A DNA stretch of 55,696 nucleotides from Synechococcus sp. Cruz-7E5 (GCF_024345995.1 NZ_JAGQCE010000018.1:1-55696), one strand, 5' to 3'; positions 44,199 to 52,900 are shown, counted from the stretch's first letter. Notes: generated from the letters alone by a model not told the origin. Translations and numbers: made by a program.

Positions 44199-45503
44199 TC
44201 AGCCGCTGTGCACCACGGGAATGTCGCTCAGGCGGGTGGTGGCGGCCCGAGAGAGCCGTTCCCGCTTCATCGCCCAGGCTGGCTGGAGGCCGCAGGCGGC
44301 CCACTGCACCGTGCCGCGGCCGTAGCGGCGGTTGAGGCCGTCGATGGTGGCCATCAGTCCCTCCCGGCGCCGTTGCTGCTGCGGCGACAGCGGCACCAGC
44401 AGATGGTGCTGCAGCTGCTCCAGCGGCTGCAGATTCTGCAGCAGCACACCGGCTTTCTGCAGAGGCTTGTGGGGTCTGAACAGACGTTCGGCCAGGGGCA
44501 GGGCGGCGGCCAGCAGCACGGCGGTGTCGTTGCTGGCCAGCGGCAGCGACACGGTGGCGGCGTTGGCATAGAGGCGGGTGCCGTTGAAGGGACTGCTGCG
44601 CACGAACACGGTGATGGCACCGGCGCGCTGGTGCTGGCGACGCAGCTTCTCGGCGGCGCGGCTGAGATAGGTGGCGATCGCCTCGCGCAGCGGGCCCAGC
44701 TCGCGGATCGGTTCGCTGAAGCTGCGGCTCACGCAGGTTTCCTGCTTGGCGGGCGGAACAGCCACCAGGGGCAGGCAGCTGTGGCCCCGCAGCTCCTGCT
44801 GCAGGCGCAGCCCCACCACACCGGCTTTGCTGCGCAGCTCACCGCTGGCCAGCTCGCGCAGCTGGAGCGCGTTGGCCACGCCGCGCAGGCGGCACCAGCG
44901 CGCGAGCTTGCGGCCGATGCCCCAGACGTCCTCGATCGCCACGGCCTCCAGCCAGGGGTCGGGATCGGCCAGCGCCCCCAGATCGAAAACACCGCCGTGG
45001 GCCGGATCGGCCTTGGCCAGCTTGTTGGCCAGCTTGGCGAGCACCTTGGAGGGGGCGATCCCCACCGCCACCGGCAGCCCCAGGTGGCGCCGCACCTGCT
45101 GGCGCAGGGCGCGGCCCCAGGCGCTGAGATCAGCAGCGCCACCACCAGAGCCAGCCTGCGGCGGCGGACGCTGCAGCCGGCCGAAGGCCTCATCGATCGA
45201 ATAGATCTCCAGCTCCTCCACCCAGGGCTCGAGCGTGAGCATCAACCGCTGGCTCATGTCGGCATAGAGGGCGTAGTTGGAGCTGCGCACCACCACGCCG
45301 AGGCGCTCCAGCTCGCGCCGCACCTGGAAGTAGGGCTGGCCCATGGGGATGCCCAGGGCGCGGGCCTCGGCGCTGCGGGCCACGATGCAGCCGTCGTTGT
45401 TGGAGAGCACCACCAGCGGCCGGCCGATCAGGGAGGGATCGAGGGCCGCCTCGCAGGAGGCGTAGAAGTTGTTGCCGTCGATCAGCACGGTGGCCCAGGC
45501 CAT
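44199..45503 (-). CDS. umuC: Y-family translesion DNA polymerase, UmuC-like
   Basis: The 434-aa protein has the palm motifs LIDGNNFYASCE (metal-binding Asp) and YSIDEAF (S-I-D-E catalytic pair) and little-finger and C-terminal regions of the UmuC group (AITVFVRSSPFNG, MATIDGLNRRYGRGT). It copies damaged DNA with UmuD'. The ATG at 45503 is used; the TTG at 45515 would overlap the umuD stop (TTGA). It is in an operon with umuD under an upstream LexA-type box. Confidence 0.88.
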   Translation of the reverse strand: MAWATVLIDGNNFYASCEAALDPSLIGRPLVVLSNNDGCIVARSAEARALGIPMGQPYFQVRRELERLGVVVRSSNYALYADMSQRLMLTLEPWVEELEIYSIDEAFGRLQRPPPQAGSGGGAADLSAWGRALRQQVRRHLGLPVAVGIAPSKVLAKLANKLAKADPAHGGVFDLGALADPDPWLEAVAIEDVWGIGRKLARWCRLRGVANALQLRELASGELRSKAGVVGLRLQQELRGHSCLPLVAVPPAKQETCVSRSFSEPIRELGPLREAIATYLSRAAEKLRRQHQRAGAITVFVRSSPFNGTRLYANAATVSLPLASNDTAVLLAAALPLAERLFRPHKPLQKAGVLLQNLQPLEQLQHHLLVPLSPQQQRRREGLMATIDGLNRRYGRGTVQWAACGLQPAWAMKRERLSRAATTRLSDIPVVHSG

Positions 45504-45511
45504 CGGCGCCC

Positions 45512-46000
45512 TCAAAGCGGGTGGATCACGTGAATGGCCACCCCCCAGAGGCGGGTGTCGTCGGCGTCGCTCAGCTCCAGAGGCGGATAGGCGGGATGGG
45601 CGGCCTCCAGCCGCAGCCGCCCCTGGTGCCGCACCAGGTGCTTGAGCGTGAAGGCCCCCTCAACCACCGCCACCACCACCCGGCCGTGGCGAGGCTCGAC
45701 GCTGCGATCGACGATCAGCAGGTCGCCGTGGTGGATGCCGGCGCCGATCATGGAATCACCGCTGACGCGCAGGAAGAAGGTGCTGCTGGGGCGGGCGATC
45801 AGCTGCTCATTGAGGTCGATGCCGGTCTCGACGTAGTCGTCGGCGGGGCTGGGGAAGCCGGCCGCCACGCTCTCGCCGGCCAGGGGCAGCAGCAGGGCCC
45901 GGCGGCGCTCGCGCAGCGGCAGGGGCGTGAACGGTTCGCTGAACCCGCCGGTGATGACGGCCGACTGGGTGGCTGGGTGAGTGGCTGGGTCGGTGGTCAC
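45512..46000 (-). CDS. umuD: S24 peptidase, UmuD-like SOS protein
   Basis: The 162-aa protein has the self-cleavage apparatus: Ser83 in FFLRVSGDSMIGAGI and Lys120 in EGAFTLKHLV. An A-G site at 47-48 (VAAGFPSP) is where RecA-aided cleavage would yield UmuD'. The start is GTG 46000 with a Thr/Pro-rich extension ahead of the family core. A LexA-like box lies 28 bases upstream. Confidence 0.88.
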   Translation of the reverse strand: MTTDPATHPATQSAVITGGFSEPFTPLPLRERRRALLLPLAGESVAAGFPSPADDYVETGIDLNEQLIARPSSTFFLRVSGDSMIGAGIHHGDLLIVDRSVEPRHGRVVVAVVEGAFTLKHLVRHQGRLRLEAAHPAYPPLELSDADDTRLWGVAIHVIHPL

Positions 46001-46027
46001 GGGCAGCCACTCAGGGATCGCCAGAGT

Positions 46028-46041
46028 AGTGCATCTGTACT
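46028..46041 (-). promoter_or_regulatory. LexA (SOS) box upstream of umuDC
   Basis: The minus strand reads AGTACAGATGCACT, matching the cyanobacterial LexA consensus AGTAC-N3-TGTWC-type with one mismatch (C for T or A in the second half). It sits 28 bases before the umuD start. SOS control is inferred from this match and from the function of the genes. Confidence 0.6.
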
Positions 46042-46583
46042 AGCTTCCGTTTCATGACGGCTGCTTCATGACGGCAGATGTCCCGACGTGACGAGCGGTG
46101 TCGTCTGGGGGGCGGAGCCTTGTGCCGGCTGGCCGCCAGGGAGAGAGTGACAGCAACGGGATTCGGAGGCTCCAAGCGATGGATGACACCCCCCCTGAGC
46201 AGCATCCAGGAGCTCGCTGACGATCCGGACCCTGCTCCAACACTCTCATCGGATCACTGGTTTCCCCGGCGGTTTCAGCCGCCTTGTCCTTGCGCCGTCT
46301 CAGGTGCCCCGGACTCTCTGGGAAGCCCCACTTGAACCCTGGCCCCAGGTGCCAGCGTCAGCAGCTCCGCCCTTGAACAACCACCCAATCGATCCCAGTC
46401 CTGAACAACCGCATCACCGACGGACACACAACTGAAGACGCGCAACGGCATGGTCTCCATGCCCAACCGACGATCTGATCGATCGTGGAGCGGTTTCCGT
46501 TCCGCAGACAAGCGCCCGGTGGCCCCGCCACCGGGCTTTGTTGTGGCCAGCATGGGGCGATCGATGACGTTGGGGAGCGAGCC
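46042..46583. other. Non-coding stretch upstream of methyltransferase gene
   Basis: No convincing gene is seen. It holds a short repeat (TGAACAACC at about 46373 and 46404), followed by a cluster of hairpins from 46447 that ends in a strong terminator. A plus-strand open frame 46078-46335 lacks any family or signal features. Confidence 0.5.
46447..46544 (+). ncRNA. Candidate small RNA with two hairpins and an intrinsic terminator
   Basis: GGCATGG-TCT-CCATGCC at 46447-46463 forms a 7-bp hairpin. A weaker GCGG/CCGC stem follows near 46490-46505. GCCCGGTGG-CCCCG-CCACCGGGC at 46514-46536 is followed by TTTGTTGT, a textbook terminator on the plus strand. No plus-strand gene lies just upstream that needs terminating, so a short independent RNA is possible. 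The promoter and 5' end are unknown. The terminator itself is the firmest part. Confidence 0.35.
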
Positions 46584-47279
46584 ATGGTGGTGCAGGTTCT
46601 GAGCGAGGCGGAGCGCTTCAAGCTCGACCGCTCCGATGACGCCGCCTTCTACGCCGAGCCCCGCTTCGTGCAGCACCTTGACGGCGCCTTTCGCAACCGG
46701 CTGACGGCGCTCTACCGCGAGCGGATTCCACCCTGCGCGGTGGTGCTGGATCTGATGAGCAGCTGGGTCAGCCATCTGCCCGAGGAGGTCCGCTATGAGC
46801 GGGTGATCGGCCATGGCCTCAACGCCCGGGAGCTGGAGGCGAATCCACGCCTGGATCAGCACTGGTTGCAGAACCTGAACCGCGACCAGCGCCTGCCCCT
46901 GGAGGACAGCAGTGTGGATGCGGTACTGATCGTGGCGGGGTGGCAGTACCTGCAGCAACCGGAAGCGATCGCGGCCGAGCTGCTGCGGATCCTGCGGCCC
47001 CAGGGGCAGCTGATCGTGGCCTTCTCCAACCGGATGTTCATGCAGAAAGCGCCCCAGATCTGGACCGACGGCAGCGACCGGGATCACATGGAGTATGTGG
47101 TGCGGGTGCTGATGGCCCAGGGCTGGCCGATGCCGGAGCTGGTCGCCGAGTCGACCCGGGCAGAGGGGCCGCTGGGCTGGCTGGGGGGCCATGGAGATCC
47201 CTTCTTCGCAGTGATTGCCCAGAAGCCGGGACCGGGCAACCGCACCGAACCAACCACGGTTAACAGTTCTTCACACTAG
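46584..47279 (+). CDS. SAM-dependent methyltransferase-like protein
   Basis: The 231-aa protein reads CAVVLDLMSSWVSHLPEEVR, where a Rossmann motif I would lie, and SVDAVLIVAGWQYLQQPEAI with LRILRPQGQLIVAFSNRMFM, the class I methyltransferase motifs IV-VI. Motif I is degenerate (D-L-M-S-S instead of D-x-G-x-G), so catalytic ability is uncertain. The ATG at 46584 has GGGAG before it. It is followed 23 bases later by a small membrane-protein gene. Confidence 0.7.
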   Translation: MVVQVLSEAERFKLDRSDDAAFYAEPRFVQHLDGAFRNRLTALYRERIPPCAVVLDLMSSWVSHLPEEVRYERVIGHGLNARELEANPRLDQHWLQNLNRDQRLPLEDSSVDAVLIVAGWQYLQQPEAIAAELLRILRPQGQLIVAFSNRMFMQKAPQIWTDGSDRDHMEYVVRVLMAQGWPMPELVAESTRAEGPLGWLGGHGDPFFAVIAQKPGPGNRTEPTTVNSSSH

Positions 47280-47302
47280 GCTGGCTGGAAAGCCGGAACC
47301 CC

Positions 47303-47542
47303 ATGACCACCTTTGTCAACGTGATCGGCCCACTGCTTTACATGGGCTGCTTCGCCGTCATCCTCGGTGGCGCCTTCGCGCTGATGACCCAGAACCTGCG
47401 CAGCAGCGAGCGGGTCGCCACGCCACGCCGCCGCCACCCTGAAGCTCCCAGTCCTGGTGAAGAGGTGATGGTGGTGGAGCTCAGCCGTGAGCGACTCGAG
47501 CAGCTCTACGCGGCCTCCTCCTCGATGGGCCACGGCGCCTGA
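47303..47542 (+). CDS. Small single-span membrane protein (79 aa)
   Basis: The N-terminal helix NVIGPLLYMGCFAVILGGAF is followed by a basic linker (RRRHPEAP) and a soluble helix MVVELSRERLEQLYAASSSM. The arrangement recalls small cyanobacterial thylakoid-type proteins, but I cannot name it. The 208 bases after its stop (47543-47750) contain no gene. Confidence 0.6.
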   Translation: MTTFVNVIGPLLYMGCFAVILGGAFALMTQNLRSSERVATPRRRHPEAPSPGEEVMVVELSRERLEQLYAASSSMGHGA

Positions 47543-47750
47543 GCCGCTGGCTTCAGCCGTCACCTCTGACCCACCTCCCGTCCTGATCAAAGCGCAGGAG
47601 ATCCTGGGCGTTGCTCCAGCCCGGCAGGCTCATGGCCGCTGTTACCCTGCAAGCAGCCATGACAATGGCTTTGAGTTGAGGAGTTATCCAGGGTGTCGAT
47701 TATCTGCGAATCAATCCTAGGTTTGACAACTCGGTACTGATTTGACTGGA

Positions 47751-47780
47751 TGAACTGGATGGACAAGTCTATCCAGTTCA
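47751..47780 (-). terminator. 30-nt hairpin directly after the glycosyltransferase stop codon
   Basis: Perfect 10-bp arms TGAACTGGAT/ATCCAGTTCA enclose GGACAAGTCT, itself able to add a G-U pair and GAC/GTC, making about 14 bp around a 2-base loop. It begins immediately after the minus-strand TAA at 47781-47783. No T-run follows, so it may stabilise the mRNA end as much as end transcription. Confidence 0.5.
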
Positions 47781-49661
47781 TTAGAATTTGGAAATCAGCC
47801 GATCCACCAAATGTTTTGCCGTCTGCCCCACTCTTGTACGGCGAATTCGGCTTGGAATGCGACGCTTGAGCGATAGAGATGTCTGCTGGAGGACAGCATA
47901 GCGGTTGGATGTTGGCAGAAGTGATGTGCAAGGAGAGCCAATGAGGTCGATCAGCCAATCCGGCATCGTCCCGGAGTTGCTTGAGGGATTCTGATCTGGA
48001 ATATGAGCCGGGAAAGGTTGCTCGATCTGCCTGATCCTGGCTAGACCTTCATCACACAAGGAGGGATAACCGGCAAGGGCAAGAACAGGACTGGCATGAG
48101 TGAACAGATACGAACGAGATTGTCCACCAGCACTGGGTGTCAAGGGGGATTCCACGGGGCTGGTGATGGATTCCATATTGCATGTGACATCAACTCCGGA
48201 TTCCCTGTGGGCATCGCCCTTGGTCTTCAGGAGGACCTTGTGATCAAACAAGAGTTTGTGGTCCAGGCATTCCTCGATCTCATTGGCGACACGAACGATG
48301 AGTGCGGCTGCGAGCTCCAGTGGGGTCTGCTCGATAGCAGTAGGAATCTGGCTCCAGTGATCCGGCTCCAGGAAGCTGCAGGTCGGATACCAATGCACAA
48401 CGGCTTCAATCGGGGCCCCAACGAGCTCCTTCACGAAGGCACGATGCTTGGGCGTAGCGGTCAGGATGCAATCCGAAGAAGAGGCTCCCTGGAGGTACAG
48501 TGCATGCAGGAGGCCGGCAATGACCAGATCCGTGCTTGCCCCATGCACAGCCAGGACGCTGGCCACGCCGACGCAGTGATCGATGAAGGCAAGCCGGCAG
48601 CGTCGCAGGGCACCCCGATGAACGGAAGTGGCCAGATCAAAGGCGGTGCGAATCCTCGTCAGCTCATCGGCACTGAAACCAAGCTCAAAACACTGACGCG
48701 CCAAGCGGGGAAAGGTATGAACATAGGGATAGTCGATATTGGATACAGAGCCAATCTCTGAGATGGTTTGATCGGCTGGATGATGTGGCCTGAGGTCGAT
48801 CATCTGCCGCCATGCCCAGTTGCCATAGCTGAGCGCAGAGGGTGGATTCTGTTCGTTGAAATCAAATCCCCACTTCTCCGAAAAATGCTGGATGGATTGC
48901 AGGTTGTCCTGCGTTGACCAGCGCCGTTTGAACAGCCTGGCATCGGCCAGCCAGAAGGGTGAGACTTTTGAGGCGGGGACATAGGTAACAACAGAAGATG
49001 GCTCGACGACAATCGTGCCGCCTGCTTGTCTGACTTGCAGGCAGAGGTCGCTGTGTTCGTTGAGTGAGGCAAGCTTCTGATCCAAAGGGCCAAGGTGTTG
49101 CAGCGTCTCGGTCTGGATCAGAAGACAGTGAAACTCAGCATAATCGCTTGTTGTACGTCTGAGTAAATCACTGTTTTTACTATAGGACTTATTAGCAAGG
49201 AGATGCTCGTCTGCAAAGTGAGATGGAGTCACTGATGTGTTAATGGTGATCCTGCCGCCAGCGTGATGTATTCTGTCGTTCTGGAATTCGCCAATCAGGT
49301 AGATGGGATGGACAATCGTGGCCTTGGCTTGCTGTGCTGCGTTGGCGAGATTCTCCAGCCAGCCAGGACGGTAGAGGATATCATTGTCGACAAAACAGGT
49401 GTAAGCAGTGGCACTGTGCTCAAAGCCTATCGTTCTGAGCTGATTCGGATTCAGATCTGCTTCTGCCGCAACAAAGGTGACGGCGCGTCCATGCGCCAGT
49501 TCCTCAAGGTCCTGCCTCAGGCTAGGTGGGGTCCCTGCATCCAGATAAACCACGGGATGGTGAGCTGGTGTCGTTGCCAGCAGGGATTGCATTGAGCGAA
49601 GCGCACAGCTGTAACGCTCTCTTGGAGTAACAACGATGGTGATGGCTTCATCTGATGTCAT
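47781..49661 (-). CDS. Family 2 glycosyltransferase fused to an HD-like (DUF6817-type) domain
   Basis: Residues 1-250 are a GT-A glycosyltransferase: TIVVTPRERYSCALRSMQSL, metal-binding DND in TCFVDNDILYRPGWLENL and a later LGPLDQKLASLNEHSDLCLQ with the acceptor acid. Residues about 330-470 form a separate helical domain with R-C-R-L-A-F-I-D-H-C-V-G-V-A-S and IAGLLHALYLQG, resembling HD-like hydrolases. A long low-complexity tail follows. Codon use is more AT-rich than in its neighbours, suggesting transfer. It may modify a surface polysaccharide. Confidence 0.7.
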   Translation of the reverse strand: MTSDEAITIVVTPRERYSCALRSMQSLLATTPAHHPVVYLDAGTPPSLRQDLEELAHGRAVTFVAAEADLNPNQLRTIGFEHSATAYTCFVDNDILYRPGWLENLANAAQQAKATIVHPIYLIGEFQNDRIHHAGGRITINTSVTPSHFADEHLLANKSYSKNSDLLRRTTSDYAEFHCLLIQTETLQHLGPLDQKLASLNEHSDLCLQVRQAGGTIVVEPSSVVTYVPASKVSPFWLADARLFKRRWSTQDNLQSIQHFSEKWGFDFNEQNPPSALSYGNWAWRQMIDLRPHHPADQTISEIGSVSNIDYPYVHTFPRLARQCFELGFSADELTRIRTAFDLATSVHRGALRRCRLAFIDHCVGVASVLAVHGASTDLVIAGLLHALYLQGASSSDCILTATPKHRAFVKELVGAPIEAVVHWYPTCSFLEPDHWSQIPTAIEQTPLELAAALIVRVANEIEECLDHKLLFDHKVLLKTKGDAHRESGVDVTCNMESITSPVESPLTPSAGGQSRSYLFTHASPVLALAGYPSLCDEGLARIRQIEQPFPAHIPDQNPSSNSGTMPDWLIDLIGSPCTSLLPTSNRYAVLQQTSLSLKRRIPSRIRRTRVGQTAKHLVDRLISKF

Positions 49662-49724
49662 GGCTTAGCGAAGGCAGGAGAGTGGCGGAATGGCAGTGGG
49701 ATCGAATCCCCGAGGGTGGTTGTC

Positions 49725-50702
49725 TCAGAGAAGGCTGGTCTTGGCAGCAAGATAGGGGAGCAGGCCCTGGCGTTTCATGGCTCTCCAGCGACATCGCCAG
49801 GCATGGAGACTCCCCTCGTTGGCGCGATGAATCTGCTCCAGTCCACCTCGACGGTGGAGGAAGGCGTAGCGATCGGCGTCACGGCTTGGAACGATGAACT
49901 CGGGATGGCGAAGGGTGCCGAGTTCACACAATGGAATCTCGGCAAAGGCGTTAGCTCCGAAAGTATGGGTTCCATCGTCACCGAATCCCAGATTGGACAC
50001 CAGACATTGGTTGGGCCAGGCATGCAGGGCATGGTTCATCCACCCTGCCAGCCACCACTGATAATCCCAACTGTCGGGCTGGCGGTTGAGAAACAACTCG
50101 TCGAGAATGGATCGCCAGTAATTCCGCTCCTGGGGGATTGGGAAAACATCATCCAACCGGCTGGAGTCACGGAATTTGATCCAGCTGTGCTCCGCCGGGT
50201 GGTAGTGGATCCAGGCCCGGCGCCAACTGGCCCAGCCCCAGGAGTCGCCATGGATGCTGAAGTAATAGCTGGCGTCGCCACGCCGGTGACCTTGCTGGAA
50301 GTTGGAACCGCAGATGCTCCAGATCCTGGTGTCGTGTCGGTAGTGTTCCAGCAGCGCGGAGCAGTAACTGAAGAAATCAGGATGGGGTAGACAATCATCT
50401 TCCAGAATGATCCCTTCCTGCTCATGGGCGAAGAACCAGTCGATCGCACGGCTTACCGCCAGCCGACACCCCTGATTGGTTTCTGATTGCTGCTGCTTGA
50501 GCATGCAGGGCCAATCGATCGACTGAGTGATCACAGCACGGGTGTCGGCCACCTTCTCGGCTTCGCCAGAGCGACCATGGCTGGGTCCATCAGACGCCAC
50601 ATACATCCTCTGGGGTGCCACGGAGCGGATGACCTTGATGACCCGCTTGGTGAGTTCAGGCCGTCGCCAGGTGATGAGCAGAATGGGCGTCGAGAATGTC
50701 AT
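49725..50702 (-). CDS. GT-A-fold glycosyltransferase (HlpA-like)
   Basis: The 325-aa protein starts TPILLITWRRPELTKRVIKV and has a DD-type metal site in GIILEDDCLPHPDFFSYC, then IHGDSWGWASWRRAWIHYHP, a pattern shared by proteins often labelled hemolytic protein HlpA-like, which are sugar-nucleotide transferases. It precedes the larger glycosyltransferase on the same strand with 63 bases between, so the two may form an operon for surface glycans. It ends with a basic WRAMKRQG segment. Confidence 0.7.
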   Translation of the reverse strand: MTFSTPILLITWRRPELTKRVIKVIRSVAPQRMYVASDGPSHGRSGEAEKVADTRAVITQSIDWPCMLKQQQSETNQGCRLAVSRAIDWFFAHEQEGIILEDDCLPHPDFFSYCSALLEHYRHDTRIWSICGSNFQQGHRRGDASYYFSIHGDSWGWASWRRAWIHYHPAEHSWIKFRDSSRLDDVFPIPQERNYWRSILDELFLNRQPDSWDYQWWLAGWMNHALHAWPNQCLVSNLGFGDDGTHTFGANAFAEIPLCELGTLRHPEFIVPSRDADRYAFLHRRGGLEQIHRANEGSLHAWRCRWRAMKRQGLLPYLAAKTSLL

Positions 50703-51023
50703 TCTTGGCCGCTATTGATGAGCTAGATTGAAAATGACTTGGTCAGGTAGTGGGAGTGTCAGTACGCTGATACTGATGGGTTGTCTGTCAGATCAAATTC
50801 ACCTTGGCATGCAACATACTGACGACATTAAGACCAGTTTTGTAAAATGGAGTGGAAAGTCGCACTCTTTGCTGCAAACTCAGGTGTGTCTGCCGGCCTG
50901 TTGAAGGAGGTCTGGCGAGCCGAGGTGGTGCTGTCGGCCCCGGTCGATGGCTGGCGTGGTTCGGGTGCTGGCCTCCGAGCCGACTCGCAGGGGGAGAATG
51001 GGGCGGTCCTGCGCCGAGCGACG
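50703..51023. other. Non-coding 321-bp gap at the right end of the low-GC patch
   Basis: No gene is seen. The left 150 bases are AT-rich, matching the glycosyltransferase patch. An inverted repeat TCAGTA-CGCTGA-TACTGA lies at 50759-50776, about 57 bases before the start of the leftward glycosyltransferase gene. The right part is GC-rich and leads into the gene at 51024. Confidence 0.5.
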
Positions 51024-51527
51024 ATGAAGGCCCTGCCAGCGACAACAGCCTTTCCCGCCGATCCGTCGGGGTTGGAGAGGCCCGTGCTCGAGCGCCATTA
51101 CCTGGCACTGCGAGGCAGTTACAAGTCGCTGATGATGAGCCGCGGCCAGTACCGAAGCCGGGCGGATAAGGCCCATGCCGACGTGGAGCAGCTGCGGTAC
51201 CGGCTGATCACCCTGGCGGCGCGGGAGGCTTCCGTGCGCGGTGAGGTGTACGCGATGCTCGATCTGATCAGCACGATCACCGGTGATCTGGAGGACGCCG
51301 GCGACGATCTGGTGCAGGAGTTTGGCCGCTACAAGCTGGGACGGCGAAGCTTCCAGGGTGGTTCGTTTCTGGGTGGCTTGGTTCAGGCGGTGATCCGGTT
51401 CATCAACCGCTGGACCACCACCAAGCAGCGCTTCGATGAGCTGAGCCTGCGCCAGCAGGCGATCACCAGCCGCCTGGAGGGAACTGACGTTGCCGACCCG
51501 GAGCGGAAGGATGGGACGGATCGCTGA
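51024..51527 (+). CDS. Coiled-coil protein of unknown function (167 aa)
   Basis: From the ATG at 51024: MKALPATTAFPADPSGLERP, then RHYLALRGSYKSLMMSRGQY and YAMLDLISTITGDLEDAGDD. It is almost wholly helical with heptad-like Leu spacing, and carries a Gly-rich hydrophobic stretch FQGGSFLGGLVQAVIRFINR that could touch a membrane. The frame continues upstream to 50847, but those residues lack structure. It overlaps the next gene by 17 bases. No family was recognised. Confidence 0.55.
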   Translation: MKALPATTAFPADPSGLERPVLERHYLALRGSYKSLMMSRGQYRSRADKAHADVEQLRYRLITLAAREASVRGEVYAMLDLISTITGDLEDAGDDLVQEFGRYKLGRRSFQGGSFLGGLVQAVIRFINRWTTTKQRFDELSLRQQAITSRLEGTDVADPERKDGTDR

Positions 51528-51969
51528 TGCCCTGAGGGCGAATCTGCGGGACCTGGCCCATGCCGATGCCCGGGCCTTGCGCGCTCTGGAGGCCGAGCTT
51601 CAGGGCGACAGCCCCCGCGGATCCCTGATGAGCACGAGCCTTCCCGCCCCTGTCTCGGCGCCACCGGTCCTGGAGGCCGGACTCGAGACGCTCGGGGTGA
51701 AAGCCCTCAGGGCCCTCTGCAAGGAGCGTGGGTTCAGGGGTTACAGCCGCTGGACCAGGCCCCGATGCCTGGCGGCACTGCGGTCCACTGCGGATCCATC
51801 CCCAGTGGAGCACCCGGAGCTGCCGGGGCCGGAGTTGGAGGACCTGAATGAGGGAGATCGCCTGCTGCGGCTGGAGCGCCGTCTTGATCGGCTGGAAGGG
51901 TTGCTGCGGCTCGTGGCGGAGCAAATAGGCGTGCCGGCGGATCGGATCGAGCGGGCGCTCGGCGCGTGA
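51511..51969 (+). CDS. SAP-like-motif protein (152 aa)
   Basis: The middle of the product, GVKALRALCKERGFRGYSRW then TRPRCLAALR, resembles the helix-extended-helix SAP or Rho-N DNA/RNA-binding motif. The start is helical (IADALRANLRDLAHADARAL) and the end is a coiled coil (GDRLLRLERRLDRLEGLLRL). The ATG at 51511 has GGAAGG before it. It overlaps the coiled-coil gene and is probably co-translated. A nucleic-acid role is inferred only. Confidence 0.5.
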   Translation: MGRIADALRANLRDLAHADARALRALEAELQGDSPRGSLMSTSLPAPVSAPPVLEAGLETLGVKALRALCKERGFRGYSRWTRPRCLAALRSTADPSPVEHPELPGPELEDLNEGDRLLRLERRLDRLEGLLRLVAEQIGVPADRIERALGA

Positions 51970-52121
51970 TCAGGCCCGCTCAGGGGCAGCGCGCTTCCAT
52001 GGCCTGGAGCAGCGCATCGGCTTCCCTGGCCAGGGCGGCAGGGCTAAACCCATCCTGGTCATTCAAGGCTGCCATCCTGGCTAGGAGCGGTCAATGGCGC
52101 GCTCTCTGAGCGGCTCCGCCC

Positions 52122-52736
52122 ATGAACCTGCTACGAACCACTCCTGACCTGGGGGCTCTGATGCTCGCGGCTGTCCTGGCCAGCGCGCTCGTTCAGGGCC
52201 TGTGGCCAGGACCCGTCTGGAGTCAGCCCATCGAACCCCGTCCCGCCGCTGCCGCCTACCGGGGGCTTTCCCTCAGTTTTGGAGGTCAGCGCTATTGGCT
52301 CCGCTTCTCCGCCGGAGGACAGCATGAATTCACCCCTGGGGAACAGAGCGACCTGACCACCTGGCGTGACATGGTGACCCTCAACGTGCACGAGAACGTG
52401 CGCAACGATGACCAGCTGGCGGGCCTGGCCAATGGGGTGCTCGCCAATTACCGCCAGGCAGGCAGGATCATCCGCACGGCTTCGCAGCCCAGAACGGCCG
52501 CTCGCCCGGCGGAGCACCTGATCGTGGCTCTGCTGGCGGGAACAGGCCTGGCGGAAGCGGCGGCAGCCCGGGTGCTGCTGGTTGATGGCGTGGGGGTCGT
52601 GGTGGTGCGCTCCCATCGCGCCTACGGAGCCCAGGCGGTCGTCTCCGTGGCCGATTGGCTCACCGCCAATGGCCCAGGACTTGAAACCAGCCTGATGACC
52701 TGGAGCGTGAAGCCCACCCCGGCCCAGCTGCGCTAG
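52122..52736 (+). CDS. Secreted protein of unknown function (204 aa)
   Basis: A signal peptide (LGALMLAAVLASALVQGLWP then GPVWSQ) is followed by a beta-rich domain (YRGLSLSFGGQRYWLRFSAG, LTTWRDMVTLNVHENVRNDD) and AEAAAARVLLVDGVGVVVVR. No cysteines or known motifs are visible in the mature part. It precedes the metal-response genes on the same strand but has no visible dyad promoter. The function was not recognised. Confidence 0.6.
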   Translation: MNLLRTTPDLGALMLAAVLASALVQGLWPGPVWSQPIEPRPAAAAYRGLSLSFGGQRYWLRFSAGGQHEFTPGEQSDLTTWRDMVTLNVHENVRNDDQLAGLANGVLANYRQAGRIIRTASQPRTAARPAEHLIVALLAGTGLAEAAAARVLLVDGVGVVVVRSHRAYGAQAVVSVADWLTANGPGLETSLMTWSVKPTPAQLR

Positions 52737-52900
52737 CTCCAGCACAGAAGCTCAGCTGCGCTCCCCGGCGACGCCTGTTCGGAATGGGGCGCATCGGCAG
52801 CCTCGCCGGCCAGCACTGGACCGTAGAACCCGCTGTTGAGAGGAAGCCAAGCCCCCGGTGTTCTGTTGCTGGATGGATCGCGGGCGAAAGCAGCAAAGCC

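Noticed and set aside
44186-44203. GCTGAG-CGGCGC-CTCAGC inverted repeat between the Rieske gene and umuC
   Set aside because: It covers the two stop regions and could be a terminator, but there is no T-run on either side and the arms are partly coding.
44136-45533. 465-aa plus-strand open frame
   Set aside because: Antisense to umuC, which has full Y-family motifs; no domain recognised in this frame.
46078-46335. 85-aa plus-strand open frame downstream of umuD
   Set aside because: No ribosome-binding site, family or structural feature; Pro/Ser/Arg-rich as expected for random high-GC DNA.
49674-49715. tRNA-like stretch (GGAGAGTGGCGGAATGGCAG followed by GTGGGATCGAATCCC)
   Set aside because: It resembles a D-arm and a T-arm, but no anticodon arm lies between and no matching 3' acceptor (ACTCTCC) follows. 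At most it is a degenerate tRNA fragment.
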